A stretch of DNA of 64,000 nucleotides. Origin: Skermanella sp. TT6 (GTDB taxonomy: Bacteria > Pseudomonadota > Alphaproteobacteria > Azospirillales > Azospirillaceae). This document shows, piece after piece, positions 53,523-61,963 of the stretch (position 1 is its first letter; the number at the start of each line of letters is the position of its first letter). The notes beneath the pieces were generated by a model, which was not told the origin of the DNA, did not search any database, and worked only from the letters and a program-made list of their open reading frames with translations. The stretch spans positions 2,198,501-2,262,500 of the forward strand of contig NZ_CP067420.1 in the NCBI RefSeq assembly GCF_016653635.2, read 5' to 3'. Made by a program: the position numbers and the translations under genes.

Positions 53523-55220
53523 TCAGTTCCGCCGGCCGAGCAGGCCGCGCGCGATCACCTGGGCCTGGATCTCCGCCGCACCCTCGAAGATGTTGAGGAT
53601 GCGGGCGTCGCACAGCACGCGGCTGATCTGGTACTCGGTCGCGTAGCCGTTGCCGCCGTGGATCTGCAGCGCGTTGTCGGCGTTCGACCAGGCGACGCGG
53701 GCGGCCAGCAGCTTTGCCATGCCGGCCTCGATGTCGCAGCGGCGATCCTGGTCCTTCTCGCGCGCGGCGAAATATGTGAGCTGCCGGACGAGCATCGTCT
53801 CGACCGCCATCCAGCCGATCTTGGCCGCGACACGGGGGAACCTGATCAGGGGCTTGCCGAACTGCACCCGTTCGGTGGCGTATTGCAGCCCCAGCTCCAT
53901 GGCGTTCTGGGCCACTCCGGTCGCGCGCGCGGCGGTCTGGATGCGGGCGCTCTCGAAGGTCTCCATCAGCTGTTTGAAGCCCTGGCCCTCGACGCCGCCC
54001 AGCAGGTTCTCCGCCGGGACTTCGAAGCCGTCGAAGCCGATCTCGTACTCCTTCATGCCCCGATAGCCCAGCACCTCGATCTCGCCGCCGGTCATGCCGT
54101 CGGCGGGGAACGGATCCTCCACCGTGCCGCGCGGCTTCTCGGCCAGCAGCATGGACAGGCCGCGGTAGTCGGTGGTGTTCGGGTCGGTGCGGACCAGCAG
54201 CGTCATAAGGTCGCTGCGGGCGGCGTGGGTGATCCAGGTCTTGTTGCCCATCACCTTATAGGTGTCGCCCTCGCGCACCGCGCGGGTGCGCAGCGAGCCC
54301 AGGTCCGACCCGGTGTTCGGCTCGGTGAAGACGGCGGTCGGCAGGATCTCGCCGCTGGCCAGCTTGGGCAGCCATTTCTCCTTCTGCTCCTGGGTGCCGC
54401 CCAGGCGGATCAGCTCGGCCGCGATCTCCGACCGGGTGCCCAGCGAGCCGACGCCGATATAGGCCTGGCTCAGCACCTCCGACACGACGCACATGGCGGT
54501 CTTGCCCATGCCCAGGCCGCCGAACTCCTCGGGCACGGTCAGGCCGAAGACGCCCAGCTCGGCCATCTGCTCGACCACTTCCAGCGGGATCAGCTCGTCG
54601 CGCTCGTGCCAGCCGTGGGCGTGCGGCACGACCATGTCGGCGGCGAATCGGCTGAACTGGTCCCGCACCATGTCCAGCGTCTCGTCCTCCAGCGCCAGCT
54701 TGCCGAAGCTGTGGTGATCGGCGACCAGCTCGGCGATGCGCAGCCGAACCGGGGCCGCGGCGCCCTGGTCGATCAGCGTCGCGACGGCGCCGGTGCGGTA
54801 CTCGGCCAGCGCCTCGGCCGGGACGCCCAGGTCGCCGGGGCGGACGATCTCGACTTGGCTCAGCGGAACGCCGCCGACCAGTTGCGCCAGGTATTCCCCG
54901 AAGGCCGCCTGGAGCATCAGCGACTCCAGCTCGCCCAGCTCGCCGGCGGCGTCCAGCCTGGTCGCCCAACCGAGCATCTGGCGCAGGCCCTCGACATAAG
55001 TGGCCATCCAGGCATAGCCATGGGCCGCGGTCTGGTTCGCCTCCAGCAGGTCGGCGTCGATCTTGCCGCCGGGGGCGGTCACGATCCCAAGCACCGATGC
55101 GCGCGCACTCTCCACCAGCCGTTCCGCGGCGGGCAGGGCCTCGGCGCAGAGCGGCAGCAGATCATCGAGCAGCAAGGCTGCGGACGGGACGGGATCGAGC
55201 TTGACGGCGACGCTGGTCAT
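53523..55220 (-). CDS. mcd: (2S)-methylsuccinyl-CoA dehydrogenase
   Basis: FAD enzyme of the EMC pathway oxidising (2S)-methylsuccinyl-CoA to mesaconyl-C1-CoA, with electrons passing to ETF. It has 565 aa, about 180 longer than ordinary acyl-CoA dehydrogenases. The extra N-terminal helical domain with AAHGYAWMATYVEGLRQML is the mark of Mcd. The dehydrogenase core has FTEPNTGSDLGSL, ITHAARSD and CDARILNIFEGAAEIQ. The start ATG is at 55220 and a promoter is found about 50 bp upstream. The nearby ccr and ecm make the assignment secure. Confidence 0.95.
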   Translation of the reverse strand: MTSVAVKLDPVPSAALLLDDLLPLCAEALPAAERLVESARASVLGIVTAPGGKIDADLLEANQTAAHGYAWMATYVEGLRQMLGWATRLDAAGELGELESLMLQAAFGEYLAQLVGGVPLSQVEIVRPGDLGVPAEALAEYRTGAVATLIDQGAAAPVRLRIAELVADHHSFGKLALEDETLDMVRDQFSRFAADMVVPHAHGWHERDELIPLEVVEQMAELGVFGLTVPEEFGGLGMGKTAMCVVSEVLSQAYIGVGSLGTRSEIAAELIRLGGTQEQKEKWLPKLASGEILPTAVFTEPNTGSDLGSLRTRAVREGDTYKVMGNKTWITHAARSDLMTLLVRTDPNTTDYRGLSMLLAEKPRGTVEDPFPADGMTGGEIEVLGYRGMKEYEIGFDGFEVPAENLLGGVEGQGFKQLMETFESARIQTAARATGVAQNAMELGLQYATERVQFGKPLIRFPRVAAKIGWMAVETMLVRQLTYFAAREKDQDRRCDIEAGMAKLLAARVAWSNADNALQIHGGNGYATEYQISRVLCDARILNIFEGAAEIQAQVIARGLLGRRN

Positions 55221-55267
55221 AACGGGCTCCGTGTACTAAATGCAGGCCGGGCTGCGTGTTGTCCTGC

Positions 55268-55296
55268 AAAATGCGGGATGGTGTGCACTGCGTCAA
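55268..55296 (-). promoter_or_regulatory. candidate sigma-70 promoter for mcd
   Basis: On the minus strand TTGACG (55296-55291) and CATTTT (55273-55268) have a 17-bp spacer. A 9-bp motif ATTGTTTCA abuts the -35 directly (55305-55297); the same 9-mer recurs in the ccr/ecm region. Activator-assisted transcription is likely given the weak -10. Confidence 0.5.
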
Positions 55297-55305
55297 TGAA
55301 ACAAT
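55297..55305 (-). promoter_or_regulatory. shared EMC 9-mer ATTGTTTCA at the mcd promoter
   Basis: ATTGTTTCA on the minus strand ends immediately before the mcd -35. Identical 9-mers occur twice, as an inverted pair, between ccr and ecm (58279-58312). This makes it a candidate binding site for a shared regulator; the protein is unknown. Confidence 0.45.
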
Positions 55306-55331
55306 GGAACGATCCGAGAGGCTGCCGAGCA

Positions 55332-56771
55332 ATGTTCGCCAAAGAGGGTGCGGGTGTAACTCTTGGCCGCCGGGAGTTCCTGGGGATTGCGGCAGGGGCC
55401 GCGCTGGCCCCGCTCACGAGGTCGGCCATGGCCCAGCAATTCGTCCAATTCCCTGACGGCTTCGTCTGGGGAACCTCGACATCCTCCTACCAGATCGAGG
55501 GAGCCGCCGATGCCGACGGGCGCGGTCCCAGCGTTTGGGACACGTTCAGCCGCACTCCGGGCAAGGTGCTCGACGGCGGTACCGGCGACGTCGCGGCAGA
55601 CCACTACAACCGGTACCTGGAGGACGTAGCGCTGATGGCCGACGCGGGGCTGAAGGCCTACCGCTTCTCCATCGCCTGGCCCCGGATCCAGCCGACCGGC
55701 ACCGGCCCGGCCAACGCCAGGGGCCTGGACTTCTACGACCGGCTCACCGACGCCCTTCTCCGGCGCGGGATCGAACCCTGGCCGTGCCTCTATCACTGGG
55801 ACCTGCCCCAGGCGCTCCAGGACCGGGGCGGGTGGGGCAACCGCGACATAGCGTCCTGGTTCGCCGACTACGCGCAGATCGTCGCCGGCCGGATCGGCGA
55901 CCGCGCGAAGCACTGGGTGATGCTGAACGAGCCCTCGGTCGTCGCGATCTTCGGCCACGGCGTAGGCGGCCATGCCCCCGACCTGCGCGGCCGCACCAAT
56001 TACTGCGCCGCGATCCACCACCAGAACCTCGCGCAGGGCAGGGCGCTCGCGGCATTGCGCTCCGCCGGCGGCAAGGACTGGCAACTCGGCACGGTGCTCA
56101 GCGTCCAGCCGGTCAAGCCGGCCCCGGGACCCGACTCCAACCGGCACGCGGCGGCGCAATGGGACGCGGTGTGGAACCGCGCCTGCCTGGACCCGCTGTT
56201 CAAGGGCGAGTATCCCGACAGCCTGATCGCCGACTTCAAGCCGCTGGTCAAGCCGGGCGACATGGAGACGATCCGCCAGCCGATCGATTTCCTCGGACTC
56301 AACTATTACAGCCGCATGCATCAGGTGGCCGATCCCGGCGGCCTCTTCGGCACCAATTTCGGCCCGTCGCCGGACGGGACGAAGCATACGGACATGGGCT
56401 GGCCGATCGAGCCCGACGGGCTGTACGAACAGCTCATCGAGTTCCGCGACCGCTACGGCAACCCGCCGGTCTACGTGACGGAGAACGGCGCGTCCTATGG
56501 CGACTGGGTAGGTCCCAGCGGCAAGGCCGAGGACGGCGCCCGGATCTTCTTCATCCGCGACCACCTGCTGGCCTGCCACCGCGCGATCCGTGACGGCGCC
56601 GACCTGCGGGGCTATTTCGTCTGGACCCTGCTCGACAACTTCGAGTGGGGCTACGGCTACACCCAGCATTTCGGCCTGGTGCAGGTCGACCGGGAGACGA
56701 TGCGGCGCCGGCCGAAGGCCAGCTATTATTGGTACGGCGACGTGGCGAAGGCGAACGCGGTGCCGCTGTGA
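55332..56771 (+). CDS. Tat-exported GH1 beta-glucosidase
   Basis: Family 1 glycoside hydrolase, 479 aa. A twin-arginine leader (GRREFLGIAAGAALAPLTRSAMAQ) predicts export of the folded enzyme by TatBC. The GH1 N-terminal motif FVWGTSTSSYQIEGA follows. The acid/base Glu is in KHWVMLNEPSV and the nucleophile Glu in VYVTENGASY. The C-terminus ends with FVWTLLDNFEWGYGY and RRPKASYYWY. An ATG at 55296 would add 12 residues before the leader; GAGAGG supports 55332. The frame further upstream to 53505 is antisense to mcd. It stands divergent from mcd, inside the EMC block. Confidence 0.92.
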   Translation: MFAKEGAGVTLGRREFLGIAAGAALAPLTRSAMAQQFVQFPDGFVWGTSTSSYQIEGAADADGRGPSVWDTFSRTPGKVLDGGTGDVAADHYNRYLEDVALMADAGLKAYRFSIAWPRIQPTGTGPANARGLDFYDRLTDALLRRGIEPWPCLYHWDLPQALQDRGGWGNRDIASWFADYAQIVAGRIGDRAKHWVMLNEPSVVAIFGHGVGGHAPDLRGRTNYCAAIHHQNLAQGRALAALRSAGGKDWQLGTVLSVQPVKPAPGPDSNRHAAAQWDAVWNRACLDPLFKGEYPDSLIADFKPLVKPGDMETIRQPIDFLGLNYYSRMHQVADPGGLFGTNFGPSPDGTKHTDMGWPIEPDGLYEQLIEFRDRYGNPPVYVTENGASYGDWVGPSGKAEDGARIFFIRDHLLACHRAIRDGADLRGYFVWTLLDNFEWGYGYTQHFGLVQVDRETMRRRPKASYYWYGDVAKANAVPL

Positions 56772-56777
56772 AGGCGG

Positions 56778-56804
56778 GCCGCCGGGGAGGTCGTCCCCGG
56801 CGGC
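56778..56804. terminator. terminator-like hairpin between GH1 and ccr
   Basis: GCCGCCGGGGA (56778-56788) pairs perfectly with TCCCCGGCGGC (56794-56804) over 11 bp, loop 5 nt, between convergent stops at 56771 and 56824. No strong T-run. Confidence 0.6.
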
Positions 56805-56823
56805 CTCGGAACCGGCTCCGGCT

Positions 56824-58107
56824 TTACGCCTCGGCCACGTCCTCCAGGGTCCGCAGGCCCGGCTGCCGTGCGTTCACCAGCACGGCCATGTTGCCGGGCT
56901 TGTGCTCGTTGCGGAGCATCTTGGTGTGGGCGCGCGGAATGTCCTCCCACGAGAAGACTTCCGACATGCAGGGGTCCAGGCGCCGCTCGATCACCAGCTG
57001 GTTGGCCTGGCTGGCCTGCAGCAGGTTGGCGAAGTGGCTGCCCTGGATACGCTTCTGGCGCATCCACACGAAGCGCGCGTCGAAGGTCAGGTTGAAGCCC
57101 GACGTGCCGGCGCAGAACACCACCATGCCGCCGCGCTTGACCACGAAGCAGGAGACCGGGAAGGTCTGCTCGCCCGGATGCTCGAACACGAAGTCGACGT
57201 CGTTGCCCTTGCCGGTGATGTCCCAGATCGCCTTGCCGAAGGGGCGGACCCGCTTCATGTACTCGGCATAGCCGGCGGCGTCATCCACGTCCGGCAGCTG
57301 GCCCCAGCAGTCGAAGTCCTTGCGGTTCAGCACGCCCTTCGCACCCAGGGACAGCACGAAGTCGCGCTTGGTCTCGTCCGAGATGACGCCGATCGCGTTG
57401 GCGCCGGCCGTCGCGATCAGCTGGATCGCCATCGACCCCAGGCCGCCCGAGGCGCCCCAGACCAGCACGTTGTGGCCGGGCCGCAGGATGTGCGGGCGGT
57501 GGCCGAACAGCATGCGGTAGGCGGTCGCCAGCGTCAGCGTGTAGCAGGCGCTCTCTTCCCAGGTCAGGTGCTTCGGCCGGGCCATCAGCTGGCGGGCCTG
57601 GACGCGGCAGAACTGGGCGAAGGAGCCGTCCGGAGTCTCGTAGCCCCAGATCCGCTGGGACGTCGAGAACATCGGGTCGCCGCCGTTGCACTCCTCGTCG
57701 TCGCCGTCGTCCTGGTTGCAATGGACCACGACCTCGTCGCCGACCTTGAACCGCTTGACCTTGCTGCCGACGGCCCAGACGATGCCCGACGCGTCGGAAC
57801 CGGCGATGTGGTACTCGGCCTTGTGCACGTCGAACGGCGAGATCGGCTTGCCGAGGCCGGCCCAGATGCCGTTGTAGTTGACGCCGGCCGCCATGACCAT
57901 GACCAGGACCTCGTCCTGTCCGATCTCCGGAGTCGCGACGACTTCGAGCTGCATGGCCTTCTCGGGCTCGCCGTGACGCTCCCGGCGGATCGCCCAGGCG
58001 TGCATCTTCGCCGGCACATGGCCCAGCGGCGGGATCTCGCCCACGTCGTAGAGGTCCTTGACCGCCGGACCGGCCGGGCGGGTGATGACGTTCGCTGCCT
58101 CGGTCAT
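56824..58107 (-). CDS. ccr: Crotonyl-CoA carboxylase/reductase
   Basis: Key enzyme of the EMC pathway: reductive carboxylation of crotonyl-CoA with NADPH and CO2 to ethylmalonyl-CoA. It has 427 aa in the medium-chain dehydrogenase superfamily. GVNYNGIWAGLGKPISPFD near residue 75, HCNQDDGDDEECNGGDPMFS and the NADPH motif VWGASGGLGSMAIQLIA are typical. FNLTFDARFVWMRQKRIQGS is the CO2/substrate region. The ATG follows GAGGAAC. A 16-bp palindrome lies 40 bp upstream. Confidence 0.97.
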   Translation of the reverse strand: MTEAANVITRPAGPAVKDLYDVGEIPPLGHVPAKMHAWAIRRERHGEPEKAMQLEVVATPEIGQDEVLVMVMAAGVNYNGIWAGLGKPISPFDVHKAEYHIAGSDASGIVWAVGSKVKRFKVGDEVVVHCNQDDGDDEECNGGDPMFSTSQRIWGYETPDGSFAQFCRVQARQLMARPKHLTWEESACYTLTLATAYRMLFGHRPHILRPGHNVLVWGASGGLGSMAIQLIATAGANAIGVISDETKRDFVLSLGAKGVLNRKDFDCWGQLPDVDDAAGYAEYMKRVRPFGKAIWDITGKGNDVDFVFEHPGEQTFPVSCFVVKRGGMVVFCAGTSGFNLTFDARFVWMRQKRIQGSHFANLLQASQANQLVIERRLDPCMSEVFSWEDIPRAHTKMLRNEHKPGNMAVLVNARQPGLRTLEDVAEA

Positions 58108-58146
58108 GCCTTGTTCCTCAAAACCTTTTTCTGCCGCAGGATACCC

Positions 58147-58162
58147 CGATACGGCCGTATCG
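58147..58162. promoter_or_regulatory. 16-bp perfect palindrome upstream of ccr
   Basis: CGATACGGCCGTATCG is perfectly symmetric and lies 40 bp before the ccr ATG. The size is right for a TetR-type dimer; a TetR-family activator (CcrR) of ccr is known in Methylobacterium, but I do not know whether its site matches. Confidence 0.5.
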
Positions 58163-58278
58163 AACTTCGCTGCATATGCGTCGATGTCGAGACGCCCTGA
58201 AGCTTAAAACCCTATGGATCGTAGAGTCTGCGCAGTCTAAACAGGATGATCCTTCCGATGCAACGCACAATACGGTAA

Positions 58279-58312
58279 ATTGTTTCACCGGTCATCCGGT
58301 CACTGAAACAAT
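58279..58312. promoter_or_regulatory. inverted pair of EMC 9-mers between ccr and ecm
   Basis: ATTGTTTCA (58279-58287) and TGAAACAAT (58304-58312) are a perfect inverted repeat with a 16-bp spacer, about 170 bp from ccr and 260 bp from ecm. On the minus strand the second copy is followed by GTGACC, on the mcd side by TTGACG. A shared regulator site for both divergent genes is likely. Confidence 0.5.
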
Positions 58313-58370
58313 CAGTCGAAAGCACTATCGGTTGGAAAAAGGCTGTTCGCATCCGCAGCACGGGCCGGCA

Positions 58371-58433
58371 CCCTGGGGCCGACACCCTGGGGCCGACACC
58401 CTGGGGCCGACACCCTGGGGCCGACACCCTGGG
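58371..58433. repeat. four 14-bp tandem repeats plus a partial unit
   Basis: CCCTGGGGCCGACA repeats four times without change (58371-58426), followed by a partial CCCTGGG (58427-58433) and preceded by a degenerate half (GGCCGGCA). There are no spacers, so this is not a CRISPR. It lies between the 9-mer pair and ecm, and its length may vary among strains. Confidence 0.85.
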
Positions 58434-58569
58434 AAGGTGTTCCATCGGACGAGATCGGGCAGCTTGCGGTCTGGCGTCCGGCGGTGTTAGCGGAGACGGG
58501 CCGCCCGCCGGCCGGCGGTGACCGGGATCATGGGATCATTGTGAATCGTGCGAAGGGGAAAGCGCCGTA

Positions 58570-60552
58570 ATGAGTGGACATCGCGACAAGCCCTGGCTGA
58601 TCCGGACCTATTCCGGCCATTCGACCGCCGCCGCGTCCAACGCGCTGTACCGGACGAACCTGAAGCGGGGGCAGACCGGCCTTTCCGTCGCCTTCGACCT
58701 GCCGACCCAGACCGGCTACGACAGCGACCATCCGCTGGCCAGGGGCGAAGTCGGAAAGGTCGGCGTTCCGGTCTGCCATCTCGGCGACATGAAGACGCTG
58801 TTCGACGGCATCCCGCTGGGCGAGATGAACACCTCCATGACGATCAACGCGACGGCGCCGTGGCTGCTGGCGCTCTACATCGCCGCCGCGGAGCAGCAGG
58901 GCGCCGGCCGGGCGCAGCTCGCCGGGACGACCCAGAACGACATCATCAAGGAATATCTCAGCCGCGGCACCTATATCTTCCCGCCCGAACCGTCGATGCG
59001 GCTGACCACGGACATGATCGCCTTCACCTACCGTGAAGTGCCGAAGTGGAACCCCATGAACGTCTGCTCCTACCACCTGCAGGAGGCGGGGGCGACTCCG
59101 GTGCAGGAGCTGGCCTTCGCCCTGGCGACCGCCTGCGCGGTGCTGGACGCCGTCAAGGCGTCGGGACAGGTCCCGGCGGAGGACTTCCCCCAGGTGGTCG
59201 GCCGTATCAGCTTCTTCGTCAATGCCGGCATCCGGTTCGTCACCGAGCTGTGCAAGATGCGGGCTTTCACCTACCTGTGGGACCAGATCACCCGCGACCG
59301 CTACGGCATCGCGGACCAGCAGTTCCGCCGGTTCCGCTACGGCGTCCAGGTCAACAGCCTGGGACTGACCGAACCCCAGCCGGAGAACAACGTCTACCGC
59401 ATCCTGATCGAGATGCTGGCCGTCGTCCTGTCCAAGGACGCCCGCGCCCGCGCGGTCCAGCTTCCCGCCTGGAACGAGGCGCTGGGCCTGCCGCGCCCGT
59501 GGGACCAGCAGTGGAGCCTGCGCCTCCAGCAGATCGTCGCGTTCGAGACCGACCTGCTGGAGTACGGCGACCTGTTCAACGGCAGCCACGTGATCGACGG
59601 CAAGGTCGAGGAGCTGATGGCCGAGGCGCTGGACGAGCTGGCCCGGATCGACGCCATGGGCGGCGCCATCGCCGCCGTCGAGTCGTCCTACATGAAGCAG
59701 CGTCTGGTCGAGTCGAACACGAAGCGCCTCGCGGCGATCGAGGCCGGCGATCAGATCGTGGTCGGCGTCAACAAATTCACCGAATCGGCGCCGTCGCCGC
59801 TGACCGCCGGCGACGACGGCGGCTTCCTGGCCGTAGATCCCCAGGCGGAGGCGGACCAGCTCGCCCGGCTCGAAGCCTGGCGTGCCGCCCGCAACGCCTC
59901 CGACGTCGAAGCGGCCCTGGCTGATCTCGGCGCCGCCGCCCGCGAGGGGCGCAACATCATGGAGCCCAGCATCCGCTGCGCCCATGCCGGCGTCACCACG
60001 GGCGAATGGTCCGCCGTCCTGCGCGGCGTCTTCGGCGAGTACCGCGCTCCCACGGGCGTCGGCAAGGCGGCCACCGCTGGCGGCGCGGACAGCTTGGCCA
60101 CCGTGCGCGAGCGGGTCACCCAGGTGTCGGAGCGGCTCGGCCGGCGGATCAAGATGCTGGTCGGCAAGCCGGGACTCGACGGCCATTCCAACGGGGCGGA
60201 GCAGATCGCGGTGCGCGCCCGCGATGCCGGCATGGAAGTGGTGTACGAGGGCATCCGGCTGACCCCGGCGCAGATCGTCAACGCCGCGCTGGAAGAGGGC
60301 GTCCATGTCGTCGGCCTGTCGATCCTGTCCGGCAGCCACGTGGCCCTGGTGACAGACGTGCTCGACCGCATGCGCCGCCTGGGCCTGGGCGAGATCCCGG
60401 TGGTTGTCGGCGGCATCATCCCGCCGGAGGACGAGCGCACCCTCAAGGCCGCCGGCGTGGCCCGGGTCTACACCCCCAAGGACTACGACCTGACCGCCAT
60501 CATGGACGACATCGTCACCCTGGTGGACGAACGCGGGGAACGGGCCGCATAA
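58570..60552 (+). CDS. ecm: Ethylmalonyl-CoA mutase
   Basis: Adenosylcobalamin-dependent mutase converting (2R)-ethylmalonyl-CoA to (2S)-methylsuccinyl-CoA. It has 660 aa. The N-terminal barrel has PWLIRTYSGHSTAAASNALY and FDLPTQTGYDSDH. The C-terminal B12 domain has the base-off motif KPGLDGHSNGAEQIAVRARD (D-x-H-x-x-G) and ends with VVVGGIIPPEDE. Ethylmalonyl-CoA and methylmalonyl-CoA mutases are alike; adjacency to ccr and mcd fixes the assignment. Ribosome-binding site GAAGGGG precedes the ATG. Confidence 0.95.
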   Translation: MSGHRDKPWLIRTYSGHSTAAASNALYRTNLKRGQTGLSVAFDLPTQTGYDSDHPLARGEVGKVGVPVCHLGDMKTLFDGIPLGEMNTSMTINATAPWLLALYIAAAEQQGAGRAQLAGTTQNDIIKEYLSRGTYIFPPEPSMRLTTDMIAFTYREVPKWNPMNVCSYHLQEAGATPVQELAFALATACAVLDAVKASGQVPAEDFPQVVGRISFFVNAGIRFVTELCKMRAFTYLWDQITRDRYGIADQQFRRFRYGVQVNSLGLTEPQPENNVYRILIEMLAVVLSKDARARAVQLPAWNEALGLPRPWDQQWSLRLQQIVAFETDLLEYGDLFNGSHVIDGKVEELMAEALDELARIDAMGGAIAAVESSYMKQRLVESNTKRLAAIEAGDQIVVGVNKFTESAPSPLTAGDDGGFLAVDPQAEADQLARLEAWRAARNASDVEAALADLGAAAREGRNIMEPSIRCAHAGVTTGEWSAVLRGVFGEYRAPTGVGKAATAGGADSLATVRERVTQVSERLGRRIKMLVGKPGLDGHSNGAEQIAVRARDAGMEVVYEGIRLTPAQIVNAALEEGVHVVGLSILSGSHVALVTDVLDRMRRLGLGEIPVVVGGIIPPEDERTLKAAGVARVYTPKDYDLTAIMDDIVTLVDERGERAA

Positions 60553-60570
60553 GTTGAAGTCTGCCCGCAA

Positions 60571-60614
60571 ATGGACGGCGATGGAAGCGGACATCCCTGC
60601 CCATCGCCGTCCAT
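60571..60614. terminator. 14-bp perfect stem-loop after ecm
   Basis: ATGGACGGCGATGG (60571-60584) pairs perfectly with CCATCGCCGTCCAT (60601-60614) around a 16-nt loop, 18 bp past the ecm stop. No T-run follows, so it may be an mRNA-stabilising or factor-dependent structure. Confidence 0.5.
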
Positions 60615-60697
60615 CTGTGGCCAAGGAACCCCAACCTCTTGCGTCTTTCGGCTGTTCGGGATACTACCTGTCGTATTGAGCAGGGTCCGAGGCAGCC

Positions 60698-61963
60698 ATG
60701 AAGTTCATCCACGCCGCCGATATCCATCTCGACAGCCCGCTGGTCGGGCTGGCCGCCTACGATGGCGCGCCGGTCGATCTGCTGCGGGGCGCCACGCGCC
60801 GCGCCTTCCAGGCGATGGTCGATCTGGCGCAGGAGGAAGCGGTCGATTTCGTGGTGATCGCCGGCGACCTGTATGACGGCGACTGGCGCGACTTCAACAC
60901 CGGCCTGTTCTTCGTCCAGCAGATGGCGCGCCTGCGCCAGGCCGGCATCCCCGTCTTCCTGATCCATGGCAACCACGACGCGGAAAGCCAGATCACCCGC
61001 AAGCTGCCGCTGCCGGAGAACGTCACGGTATTCTCCTCCCGCAAGCCGGAAACGCACCTGCTTCCCGGCCTGAAGGTCGCCCTGCACGGCCAGAGCTTCA
61101 AGCAGCGGGAAGTGACCGACAACCTGGCGGCCGGGTACAAGCCGCCGGTTCCGGGGCATTTCAACATAGGCCTGCTGCACACCTCGGCGGACGGGCGCGA
61201 AGGCCATGCCGGCTACGCGCCGTGCGATCCGGCCGACCTCGCCCGCCATGGCTACGACTACTGGGCGCTCGGCCATGTCCATACCCGCGAGGTGCTGAAC
61301 GAGCACCCGTACATCGTCTTCCCCGGCAACCTCCAGGGCCGCAACATCCGGGAGACCGGGGCCAAGGGCTGCATGATGGTCACTGTCGAGGACGGACACG
61401 TGACCCGGCTCGACCACCGCCCGGTGGACGTGCTCCGGTGGGCCATGGTCGAGGCCGACCTGACCGGCTGCGAGTCGCCCGGCGAGGCGCTTGCCCGGGT
61501 CCGCGGCGCTCTCGAAGCGGCGGCCGATGGGTGCGAGGGCCGGCCGCTGGCCGCCCGCCTGCGGCTGACCGGTGCGACGCCGCTCCATGGCGGGCTGCTG
61601 TCCCGGCAGGACTCCTTCATGGCGGAGGTGCGGGCGGTGGCGCTCGACCTGGGGGCGGATGCCGTCTGGATCGAGAAGATCATCGGCGCCACCCGGCCGA
61701 TGCGCGACCTCGTCACCCTCAGCCTGCGCCAGGACGCGGTCGGCAGCCTGCTGCGCTCCCTGGACAGCCTCGCCGCCGACCCGGAGCTTCAGGAGACCGT
61801 CCGGTCCGAGCTGGAGGAAATGATGGGCAAGATGCCGCGCGAACTGGACCGCCAGCACGACCAGGGCGAGGAACTCGCCGCCTTGAAGGACCCCGCCGCG
61901 CTGATCGCCGACGCCAGGGCGATCGTATTGTCACGCCTGCTCGACCGGGAGCTCGACCGATGA
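60698..61963 (+). CDS. SbcD/YhaO-like DNA repair nuclease
   Basis: Calcineurin-like metallophosphoesterase of the Mre11/SbcD group, 421 aa. The metal-site motifs are in order: HAADIHLDSPL, VIAGDLYDGDWRD, LIHGNHDAESQ, LLHTSADG and ALGHVHTREV. The C-terminal region is helical and would bind the ATPase partner. It is translationally coupled (ATGA) to the AAA ATPase that follows, as with YhaO-YhaN of Bacillus. Probable nuclease for end processing; specificity is unknown. Confidence 0.92.
   Translation: MKFIHAADIHLDSPLVGLAAYDGAPVDLLRGATRRAFQAMVDLAQEEAVDFVVIAGDLYDGDWRDFNTGLFFVQQMARLRQAGIPVFLIHGNHDAESQITRKLPLPENVTVFSSRKPETHLLPGLKVALHGQSFKQREVTDNLAAGYKPPVPGHFNIGLLHTSADGREGHAGYAPCDPADLARHGYDYWALGHVHTREVLNEHPYIVFPGNLQGRNIRETGAKGCMMVTVEDGHVTRLDHRPVDVLRWAMVEADLTGCESPGEALARVRGALEAAADGCEGRPLAARLRLTGATPLHGGLLSRQDSFMAEVRAVALDLGADAVWIEKIIGATRPMRDLVTLSLRQDAVGSLLRSLDSLAADPELQETVRSELEEMMGKMPRELDRQHDQGEELAALKDPAALIADARAIVLSRLLDRELDR

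Larger units (their letters stand above)
58108..58569. other. regulatory-looking gap between ccr and ecm
   Basis: 462 bp between divergent genes. It contains the 16-bp palindrome (58147-58162), CTGCGCAG (58228-58235), an inverted pair of the EMC 9-mer (58279-58312) and four 14-bp tandem repeats (58371-58433). A 104-codon open frame (58176-58490) runs through it but is not supported as a gene. Confidence 0.8.

Noticed and set aside
53505-55331. N-terminal extension of the GH1 frame
   Set aside because: It is antisense to mcd and has no GH1 features. The Tat leader at 55332 marks the real start.
58371-58433. possible CRISPR array
   Set aside because: Units are 14 bp, directly adjacent and without spacers.
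58176-58490. 104-codon frame in the ccr-ecm gap
   Set aside because: It runs through the tandem repeats and regulatory palindromes, with no ribosome-binding site and no family resemblance.
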